The translations under genes and the position numbers were made by a program. DNA of 64,000 nt. Source: Xenoacremonium recifei (taxonomy: Eukaryota > Ascomycota > Sordariomycetes > Hypocreales > Nectriaceae). This document shows, in pieces, positions 56,104-64,000 of the stretch. Every line of letters starts with the position of its first letter. The stretch's first letter is position 1. The stretch lies in assembly GCA_012184525.1 (NCBI GenBank), contig WOFQ01000058.1, positions 164,442 through 228,441 of the forward strand, written 5' to 3'. Below the pieces are notes generated by a model. That model searched no databases, was not told the DNA's origin, and saw only the letters and a program-made list of their open reading frames with translations.

Positions 56104-56374
56104 TCTGATTGTTGTAGGTAGCTAGTATCTGTGTGAAACCCCTGGGGAAACAAGTCGGGGAGGAATTGGCGGGCGAAAAGGTTTGTGGTGGTTGGCGCAA
56201 TAGTAGAATAATTGAAGTTCAGAGTTGTAGCCTGGCATCGAAATCCATGAAAAGTGACGGCATGTCTGGCACAGTTATCGACCCACTCAACCAACACTGT
56301 ACGGACTACCCTTACCTGCGCCGCTTATCGGACAATTTGCAAGCTTCAACTTGCGAAAGCATCCCACTTCAGCC
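56104..56374. promoter_or_regulatory. Short divergent promoter, Mtr2-like and MSM1
   Basis: Only 271 bp lie between the divergent start codons, so both core promoters overlap here. No defined site was recognised. Confidence 0.6.
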
Positions 56375-58403
56375 ATGAGGCCGTTTAGGCTGCAGTCCCT
56401 CTCCGGGCTGCGACAAGCTCAATTGAGGCTTCAGAGGAGCTCCGGCTGGGTCTGCGCATCATGCCAGAATCACTGCCTGCGAGGCTCGCGATGGAGCAGC
56501 ACTGAGAGCTCTCCTGCTGAGAAGCCGTACTACATTACGACTCCCATCTTCTATGTCAATGCTGGTTAGTTGCCACCCCTGCTCTGGTCAATTGCTTCTA
56601 ACACGGGGTGAAAGCTCCTCATATCGGACATCTCTACAGCATGGTCCTCGCCGATGTATTGAAACGATGGCAGCAATTAAACGGCAAGCAGGCTTTCCTA
56701 TGCACCGGCACCGACGAGCACGGCATGAAGATCCAGCAAGCCGCAGCGAAAGAGGGAATGCCCCCCAAGGAGTTCTGTGACGAAAACTCGAGCAAGTTCC
56801 GAGACCTGGCCGAGGATGCGCAGATTTCGAACGATTTCTTCATTCGCACGACGGACGAGGATCATAAGCAGGTGGTGCAGCAGTTCTGGCTGCATCTGAA
56901 GAATGGGCTTCCCGAGGGGCTTGGCCTCTACAAAGGCAAACATGCTGGCTGGTACTGTGTCAGCGACGAATGCTTCTATGCTGAGGATGAGGTCCAAGTC
57001 GCGATTTCACCTCAGACTGGGCGCAAGTACATGTCGAGCATTGAATCGGGCAATGAGGTGGACTGGGTTGAGGAAGAAACCTGGATGTTCCCCTTGACCA
57101 AGTACAGAGAGCGGTTGCTTCAATTCTACGACGAGAATCCTGAATGGATCAAGCCGGAGAGCAAGATGAGGGAGGTGCGGACTTGGGTTGAGCACCATCT
57201 CGAGGATCTCTCCGTCACGCGACCTACGGCAAGACTCAGCTGGGGTATTCGAGACCCGGATGATAGCTCCAACACCATCTACGTCTGGGTAGATGCCCTG
57301 ATCAACTACCTCACTAAGGCTGGTTACGCATCGTCTTGGCAGGTTGAGAGCAAGGATAAAGGCTTCTGGCCGCCTGACGTCCAGGTCATTGGCAAGGATA
57401 TCATCAGGTTTCATGCCGTCTACTGGCCTGCGATGCTTATGGCCTTGGGAGTACCTTTACCCAAGAAGCTCCTTTGTCACAATCACTGGACTATGTCGAA
57501 CCGCAAGATGTCAAAGTCCCTCGGCAATGTCGTCAATCCTTTCAGCGCTCTGCAACGCTGGGAGGTTGACCCTCTGCGATATTTTCTGATGCGGAATACC
57601 AACTTTCGCGGGGACATGAGTTATTCGAACTCAGGAGTGATAACTGCGTACGAAAAAGACCTCCAGGCTAATATTGGCAACCTTTTCAACCGTGTTGCCC
57701 GAGCCAAGGGCAATAAGTGGACGGTCAAGGAAGCTGTTGGCTGCGCTTCGAACGGTGACTTTGCCGATATTGCTGGAAGCGTAGAGAATCGGCTGGCGGT
57801 CGACTTCGCGACTCTCGAAACTCCTCTGCAGACGACGGTTGAGTTGTATAAGAAGGCTATGGATGATCTGAACCCAGCGGGTGCAACCCGCGAGATCTTT
57901 GACCTTCTGGGAGCTGTAAGTTCTAGACCCTTGTTGCCTTTTGCATTATTTATGAACAAATGACTGATTGAGACATTCCGAAGACCAACAAATTCATCTC
58001 CGATACTGAACCATGGAATCTGGCCAAGCAGACGGATTCAGAGTCTCGTCGCCTCCTAAACTGGGTCATCTACAATTGCGCCGAGGCTCTCCGAATATCA
58101 GGGATTCTTCTCCAGCCGATCATGCCCGAGAAATGCGAGATGCTGCTCGACGCGCTTGAGGTCAGCCCTGCACGACGAACGCTCGAGTGGGCTCAGAAAG
58201 GTAAAGATCTGGAGTACGGCAGTAAGGCGTATGTTCCCGGTGAGGGCCAGTCGCCCAAAAAGGCGAGATGGACCGCTCTCTTCCCACCGATGCCTGGGGC
58301 TGAATTGGCGGACGAAGAGGCGCTCAAGGCTACCCGGGGTCGCTCGCCGGATAGGCCACCAGGTGCTAAGAAGAGGATGAGGAAGCTGACGGAGTCCCCA
58401 TGA
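56375..58403 (+). CDS. MSM1: Methionyl-tRNA synthetase, mitochondrial
   Basis: Class I aminoacyl-tRNA synthetase charging mitochondrial tRNA-Met. Exons 56375-56564, 56615-57915 and 57984-58403 give 636 aa. Residues 1-50 are rich in Arg, Leu, Gln and Ser with few acidic residues, a mitochondrial presequence. The catalytic core starts YYITTPIFYVNA, with the HIGH motif PHIGHLYS across the first intron, then LCTGTDEHGMKIQQAA. KMSKS occurs as NRKMSKSLGN (about residue 375) after VIGKDIIRFHAVYWPA. The anticodon-binding helical domain follows. No zinc knuckle of the cytosolic type was seen in the connective region, which fits the bacterial-like mitochondrial enzyme. The C-terminal 60 residues are Lys/Arg-rich and unconserved. 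Confidence 0.95.
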
Positions 58404-58748
58404 CCGAGGACGGTGAACTGCAAGCTGGCGAGGGCGTTGTGACAAGGAAAACGGTCACTGAGACTAAATGAACTATGTGTAGAATGATGTATCTATAGGC
58501 CGTTTGTAAGATTTGAAGGCAGGAAGCATGTAGAATATGTACAACATCTCAAGGCTCACAAAATTCTATGTTTAAATCCAGAATATTAAAGTGATGTTTT
58601 CATTGTCTACTGCCGTAAGGCGTGTTGTAAGAACTTCAGCAGCTTCCACATTTTTGATTCGGCGAGAGTGTGATTTAAACTCCATTTTGGGCAACTGACA
58701 ACTTACACCTAAAAAAAATCCTGCTATCCAACAGTACAACGTCTCATC
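58404..58748. other. AT-rich intergenic region
   Basis: 345 bp between MSM1 and the NAT9-like gene on the same strand. It contains a short A run (58711-58718). It must hold the next promoter. Nothing else was recognised. Confidence 0.5.
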
Positions 58749-59547
58749 ATGAAGATAAATCAATCAACAGGTCATTCCATCTGTAATGAAAGACTTATTA
58801 TTCGGAATTTCACTGACGTATCTCTTAGCAATCTCGACGAGCACCGTCTTGCTCGTGCCGTATGAAGCCCACCATGTACCAAAATACCACTCATGGATGC
58901 AAGATCCTGTAAGCCGCACCACAACTCACGGTTCCAAACTCTCTCACTCATGAATGTTGTAGGCGATTCAGGAAGCGACGGCATCCGAACCGATGACACT
59001 CGAAGAGGAGTTCGAGAACCAACAGTCGTGGCGCACATCTTCGGATAAGCTCACATTCATCGTCTGCGCGCCTATCACTTCCTCAGCAGACAAGGTGCAG
59101 GCAAAAGACGCTGATCGGGATGGCAATATGAAAGGCGACATTAACTTCTTCCTGTATCCTTATGACGGGGACGATGATACAGAAGATGGCAGCTTCGTGG
59201 GCGAGGTGGACGTCATGATCGCGGCTTCGGAGCACCGTGGCAAGGGTGTGGGCAGGGCGGCTGTGTGTGCGCTCCTAGTGTACATCCAAAAGCATATAGG
59301 GGCGGTATTAGGCGAGTATGCGCCGGGGAAGCAGGCCCAGTTGAAGGAGCTGATGGTCAAGATCAAGGAGGACAACTCGGGCAGTAGGAAGCTGTTTGGG
59401 GGGCTGGGGTTTGTGCAGCGGGGAGACGTGAATTACTTTGGTGAGGTGGTCATGGTGCTGGGATGGGAGGAGGTTGTTGGGAGGGAGTGGTGGAAGGGGG
59501 CGGTTGAGGATTACAAGGAACTGGTTTATGAGGGTGGCGATGAATGA
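58749..59547 (+). CDS. GNAT acetyltransferase, NAT9-like
   Basis: Exons 58749-58770, 58829-58908 and 58963-59547 give 228 aa. The first, 22-nt exon encodes MKINQST, the conserved start of the NAT9 family. The second contains LLVPYEAHHVPKYHSWM and the third begins AIQEATASEPMTLEEE, again typical. The GNAT core follows, with EVDVMIAASEHRGKGVG (acetyl-CoA pyrophosphate loop RGKGVG) near residue 120, and DNSGSRKLFGGLGFVQRG in motif B. NAT9 proteins are N-acetyltransferase-like and poorly characterised. In animals NAT9 has been linked to microtubule stability; the fungal role is unknown. An Asp-rich insert at residues 85-105 (DGDDDTEDG) is expected to be a surface loop. The first donor (GTCATT) is weak, but the phase and homology-like fit support it. 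Confidence 0.84.
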
Positions 59548-59966
59548 GCAACATCATGGGAGAATTAAGACGCGACAAAGGAGCATAGTGGCGGGCAGCT
59601 AGAAGATTCTGATTGTATTCTGGACGGCTAGACGTGAGAAGCAGTATCAATAGATAGAGCACATCACTAGAGTTGCAGTGATATTTCTTGACCTTGATAT
59701 CATGGCATATCAACTGTCAACGAAGGATATGCAACCAACAAACACGCATTTCCCGTGGAGCAACGGCTGCCGATTTGCCGATCTGACAAACCGTACGACC
59801 TTGGACTTACCGGTGACTCATCGCCGAAACATGTGTCCTGAAGTAGCAACATCATCAACATTGGGATGTGTATAACGCATATCAATGTAAGAGTACCGGG
59901 TTCAGCTTCAGCCTCTGATACAATTTCAAACTTGACACTGCAAAGCATTCACGTACCGTGACCACA
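59548..59966. other. Intergenic region
   Basis: 419 bp between two plus-strand genes. No repeat or RNA gene was seen. Confidence 0.5.
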
Positions 59967-60584
59967 ATGGCGCCCTCCATTGAAGCAATCATCAATCCCA
60001 TCAGCGATGATCCCGCTCTCGTCCAGCGCATCTCCCACCGCAACCGCGAGCTCATGCCGCCGCTCGCCATCGCCGACTATGACCCTTCATGGCCCGCGGC
60101 TTTCCAACACAACGAGGGCCTCATCCGCGCCGCCCTGACCGCCCTGCCCGGCATCACCATCGCCCACGTCGGCTCAACCAGCATCCCCTCCATGCCCGCC
60201 AAGCCCGTCATCGACATCGACCTCGTCGTGCCCAACCCGTCCAACGAATTCACCTACGCGCCGCAGCTCGAGGCCGCGGGCTTCCAGTTCCTGCTGCGCG
60301 AGCCGCAGTGGAACGAGCACCGGCTGTTCTGCGCGTACGGCCCGCCGAGCGTCAACTTGCACGTGTTTGGGCCTGACGCTGCCGAGCCGGTAAGGCATCA
60401 AATTTTTAGGGATTGGGTGCTGGGCAATGAGGCGGATCGCGAGCTGTATGTCAGGGCGAAGCGGGCAGCTGTGGAGGGGACTGTCACGGCGGGGGAGACG
60501 GAGGTGCAGAAGTATAATGAGAGGAAGGAGGCGGTGATACGGGAGATTTTGGACAGGGCGTTTAAAAGTCTAGGATATATTTAA
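59967..60584 (+). CDS. GrpB/UPF0157 family nucleotidyltransferase-like protein
   Basis: Intronless, 205 aa. It belongs to the GrpB family, whose fold is that of nucleotidyltransferases. Signatures: DYDPSWPAAF near residue 35, HVGSTSIPSMPAKPVIDIDLVV (the GS and DxD-type motif) at about 70-90, and NLHVF followed by FRDWVLGNEADRELYVRAKR in the C-terminal half. The family is common in bacteria and patchy in fungi. No substrate is known, so function is not assigned. The first two thirds use C-ending codons almost throughout and the last third does not, a marked internal shift in composition. An in-frame GTG lies nine bases upstream, but ATG 59967 is the first usable start. Confidence 0.85.
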   Translation: MAPSIEAIINPISDDPALVQRISHRNRELMPPLAIADYDPSWPAAFQHNEGLIRAALTALPGITIAHVGSTSIPSMPAKPVIDIDLVVPNPSNEFTYAPQLEAAGFQFLLREPQWNEHRLFCAYGPPSVNLHVFGPDAAEPVRHQIFRDWVLGNEADRELYVRAKRAAVEGTVTAGETEVQKYNERKEAVIREILDRAFKSLGYI

Positions 60585-61001
60585 GGGCCTGAATGTGAGT
60601 ATTGTAACGGTAGGTAAGGTAGCCAAGGGCCTTAGATGTTGAGGGCTATGGCGGGTGGGATGAGATTGGGATATAAGTCTCCATGGTCAACGGGATTTTA
60701 ATGGGATTTCAAGGGCAAAACGCAAAGATATTATGAGATAGGCTGGATTTTCCGATTGAAACGTCTCTAGAATAACCGCCTCTGCTGTGACATGTTAACT
60801 CGTTCGTCGTGATATTCCAGGTTGGAGTTGCGGCCGGTGCACCGTGCGAGAGAGCTCCCGTCCTCGCCCCACTTCTTCCCGACGTTCCAAAATTCTCACT
60901 CAACACCATCATAACCACCTTCATCGACCATCACCAACCCTCCCATCCGCCCAATTGCCCGTCGCCGCAGTCCTCCACCACTGCGCGCGCTTCCAGCAAC
61001 C
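60585..61001. other. Intergenic region
   Basis: 417 bp. The final 150 bp is a CT/CA-rich leader into the bL34m gene. Confidence 0.5.
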
Positions 61002-61441
61002 ATGGCCACCCTTCTTCAGACCCTCGCCCGCGTGGCCCGGCCCGCCGTCGCCAGATCCCTCACCAAACCTTCACGGTGCGTTCCTCCTGAACCTATTTAC
61101 GTCTACATCTAACATCCCCTCGCAGCACCTTCACCACCCTCATCCCCCTCCGACCCTCTCTCGCACCTTCTACTCGCGCCATCCCCCGCGCCTCCGTCCT
61201 CCCCACGAGCTTCACGCCTGCGCCCTCCGCCGCTGCTGACGTCGTGCCTTCGAGCGCCATCTCCGCGCACCCGGCTTTGGGCGGCTCGCAGATCCGATGC
61301 GGTCCGCGAAACACGATGAATGGTGCGACGCGGCTGATTCAGAAGCGCAGACATGGCTTCTTGTACCGGATGCGGAGCAAGACGGGGCGGAGGATCTTGC
61401 AGCGGAGGAGGTTGAAGGGCCGGAAGAGCATTGCGCAGTAG
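61002..61441 (+). CDS. MRPL34: Mitochondrial large-subunit ribosomal protein bL34m
   Basis: Two exons, 61002-61075 and 61126-61441 (50-nt intron, GTGCGT donor, CGCAG acceptor), give 129 aa. Residues 1-80 form a mitochondrial targeting and linker region rich in Arg, Ala, Ser and Pro with almost no acidic residues. The C-terminal 45 residues are the bL34 core: NTMNGATRLIQKRRHGFLYRM followed by SKTGRRILQRRRLKGRK, the compact basic pattern shared with bacterial L34. The length matches fungal mitochondrial L34. No paralogue or oddity was seen. Confidence 0.93.
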
Positions 61442-63898
61442 AGGGATGGGTTATGGAGGAGGCAGCATTTTGAGATGTACGACAAGAGGGGTTCCAAGGA
61501 CAGAAGTGCTTGAATTACAGCTGTACGATATTTGTGGTGGATATAAAGAGTAAAGAAAGGGGTTCTTTAGGGATAGCTATGCGATAGCTCCCATGTCAGA
61601 CATATGTGTATAAACAAATCAAGACGGAGGCAAATGTTCGTTTCCAATTTTACTTTGAGGGCTTCAGACGACACTTCATTTCCATCTCGCCAGTTTCATC
61701 AGTTCCTTGTTCTTGACAACCTGTCGGTCGTCCTCCGAGGTGCATTGGCTCTGGAGCACCGACGACAACTTCGTAGTCCAAGCCTCTATACGACATGAAC
61801 ACATGCAATCCATCATCGGAAATATCAGGCCACTTATCATCCATGTCATGAACTTAATAATTCCAAATTTTCATAGGATACGAGACTGTCTGCGAGAAAT
61901 CGTTGTTTCCTATCACAAATCTCACCTTGGCATGCATATTCACCTACCCAAAGCAATCATAGTCTTCACGATTTCGTTCGTATTGGGTGTTTTTGATGGA
62001 AACTGCTAAGAAAACAACTTGGCAGAAACGAAACAAGTCAAATTGCTCTCCATAACGAGAGGGGCGCCGGGGGCATCCTTTGACGCCATCGTGGTCCAGA
62101 CATCGTGAGAACTCCAGCACTTGCTTTGCAGTTCCGAGCTCGCCGTGGCCGTGGAGACTTCGGGAAAGACGATTCTCGGGGTCATACCCCGAAATGGCAT
62201 GAAAGAAATACCGGCGGTGAGTGCGGCTTTTCAATCAGGCCTCGTGATGTCGAAGATCTGGGTTGGATTGCGGGGAAGCTCGAGGTAGCTCGGGAAGAAT
62301 GACCGAGCCTGGGGGGGCCGAGTCTGGGGTACGAGGCCAAGGCAGCGGCCAGCTCTGAGAGATTTCGAGGAAGTTGGCAATCACAAGACAGAGCAAGGAC
62401 AGCTTAATATGTTTGTTCCTCGGTTCAGTGTCGAGTGGTTCCAGGCTTACGCTGCCGATCAACCTAAAAGGTAGGGCGCAGGAAGAGGGGGTGAAGTAGC
62501 GCGTATGCAGGTCAACCTGGAAGGATCATCAGGCACACCAGAAGGGCTTGAGGGAGGTAAAGCGCCGAGACAGAGATCATGAAAACCTGAAAGCATCGTG
62601 GCTAACGATATCCCGTCATCCGCAGTTTGTCAGCTCCGAGGCCGGGCTGATGAAAATGGTACGATGGCTGAAGTGAAAGCGGCAGGTAGTTTATGTGTTG
62701 TGAAGCCGGTGTGTGCCTATTCTGATCCTGCTGATGCCGAAGGACGTGCATGGGAGACGAGAAGATGCGATGTTTGACGTTGATGTGGATGGAAGAAGTT
62801 GGGTTTGACCTAGAAAGAGTGGCATGTCGCACTGATACGGATAAGTAAGATAGAGCCTTGTTGGGAAGGAACCAACAACATGCGCATGCATTGCTCCTGC
62901 CCTGTGCTCTGCTGACAGCGGCAATCTCTTATCTCGCCTTCCCGCCTTTGCTGCGAACTTCCCTCAACCAACAACACAGTCAGTTCTAGGGCTGAGCAAT
63001 GGCCCCTGCAAATGCCATGCCATGCCAAGCGAAAGGCCTCTCCCGCCCGTGTTGGCCCTCATGATCACCTGCCAGGGATCTTCCCCCGCAAAATGCCACG
63101 CAGCCCACCCGGAGACATCATTGCCGTCAGGCGACGGAGCTCGCCCACCATTTCCTCTATTCGCGCAGCCCACGCGGGCTAGATCGCCGAGCCGAAACGG
63201 GACCTCCTCCGCCCGACGACGCATCACGACTTCCGGTGTGGCTGCGGCGATGGGTTGTTGCTGACTAGTGCCGGTATTTGCGGAGGGTGAGGGCTGGCAG
63301 CCGTTATGGTGCAGTGTGTGACGGCCGGAGATGGCTGAGACGTCGCTTGGCCATCACGAGACAGCCCTTCCTCAGCCTCGTTCCCTGAGACACAGCAAAG
63401 GCGGTCTGCCGTCAGCCATTGGCCGTGCGAGCCGTGACCGATGCTCGTGGTTCAGAACTTAATATTGGGTAGGGTTCCTGTTTTCCGGGATGCCGCTGCC
63501 AATCTACCAATCCTGGCCTGGATCTGGCATCTCCAGTTTCCATCTACGGTGATCACTCCACACCCCGGCGCCTACTCAGCAACCTGGGACGATATCTCCT
63601 TTTGCTAATCCTCCGCCCTCGCAATGCATCACCCGTCGTCACCTTCCAAGCCCGAATGGGCATCTCGGGTTGGCCAGCACCGAGTCTCACGGGGCGCGTT
63701 CGTCCCCCGTTAATCTGTTCTAGGAAGCTGTCCCGATGCCATGGCCAAAGATCGTCAAGGTTCAAGCCTACCCGTCGCGCCAAGGGGACCCCAAGAGGAC
63801 CCCAATGGGACCGGGCTCGATTCGACCACACTCCTCCATCCACCACATACTATTGAGTGATGAAAATTTGGCGGCGTGATGCGTTCTATTCAACACAA
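61442..63898. other. Gene-free 3' flank
   Basis: 2.46 kb without a recognisable gene, RNA or repeat. Open frames in both directions are short and overlapping. 61500-62000 is AT-rich, and 63000-63850 is GC-rich with a CT-rich plus strand, possibly the promoter of a gene beyond the window. Confidence 0.45.
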
Positions 63899-63951
63899 CC
63901 CCCCCCCCCCCCCCCCCGGCGCGGCGCCGCTGGGGGGGAGGGGGGGGGGGG
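63899..63951. repeat. Poly-C / poly-G homopolymer tract
   Basis: Twenty C residues (63899-63918), then GGCGCGGCGCCGCT, then seven G, one A and twelve G. The C and G runs are complementary, so the tract could form a long hairpin. Its position 50-100 bp from the end of the window and its extreme composition point to a contig edge or low-quality polymer reads more than to a biological element. Confidence 0.6.
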
Positions 63952-64000
63952 CGGTGGACCCGAGTCCCCCGCCCGACGGCCCGCCAGGAGTCGGGGGTGC

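Overview
The window is nuclear DNA of a filamentous ascomycete (Pezizomycotina, most likely a Sordariomycete). The evidence is short introns of about 50-110 nt with fungal splice signals (GTRNGT donors and CTRAC/CTAAC branch points close to the acceptor), long pyrimidine-rich leaders upstream of ATGs, and proteins of fungal type throughout (Pus4, Csl4, Get4, Vps68, a Yor1-like ABC transporter, Ram2, a DUF3500 protein). I reassembled gene models by joining exons by eye and checking that the phase closes. Exact starts and splice sites remain predictions.

Layout. 1-9247: gene-poor DNA with a microsatellite cluster and a long pyrimidine-rich tract leading into GSK3 kinase (9248-10752, +). 12201-14819 (+): CBP80, the nuclear cap-binding large subunit. 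15385-17740 (-): an RFTS-domain zinc-finger protein resembling Raf2/DIM-7 of heterochromatin H3K9 methyltransferase complexes. 18514-20116 (+): Pus4 tRNA pseudouridine-55 synthase. 20619-21413 (-): a Sec2-type coiled-coil protein. 22299-22979 (-): exosome subunit Csl4. 24725-29281 (+): a full-length ABC-C transporter. 30000-31208 (-): a Ser/Thr-rich single-pass membrane protein. 32610-33336 (+): Vps68. 33991-34566 (+): a small unknown protein. 34674-35727 (-): Get4. 35913-35983 (+): tRNA-Gly(CCC). 36701-38452 (+): a Vba/Fnx1-type MFS transporter.

38951-41896 is an accessory-looking pair: an OTT_1508-like deaminase followed almost without a gap by a MYND zinc-finger protein. After it come a 118-aa unknown (42485-42941, +), a fumarylacetoacetate hydrolase-family enzyme (43172-44305, -) divergent from a DUF3500 protein (44991-46380, +), an 86-aa four-exon membrane protein with a HeH/LEM-like tail (46567-46998, -) divergent from ribosomal protein eL38 (47414-47888, +), and an unknown dimeric-barrel-like protein (48162-48794, -). 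The last stretch holds mevalonate kinase (51096-52672, +), the prenyltransferase alpha subunit Ram2 with an unusual N-terminal extension (53095-54725, -), an Mtr2-like mRNA-export factor (55526-56103, -), mitochondrial methionyl-tRNA synthetase (56375-58403, +), a NAT9-like acetyltransferase (58749-59547, +), a GrpB-family protein (59967-60584, +) and mitochondrial bL34 (61002-61441, +). The last 2.5 kb has no recognisable gene and ends in a poly-C/poly-G tract that looks like an assembly artefact.

Most genes are core housekeeping: RNA processing and decay, tRNA modification and charging, vesicle traffic, tail-anchored protein insertion. Mevalonate kinase and Ram2 are neighbours and both belong to isoprenoid metabolism or use. 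The least explained items are the deaminase/MYND pair, the Ram2 extension, the RFTS-zinc finger gene and the tiny HeH-tail gene.
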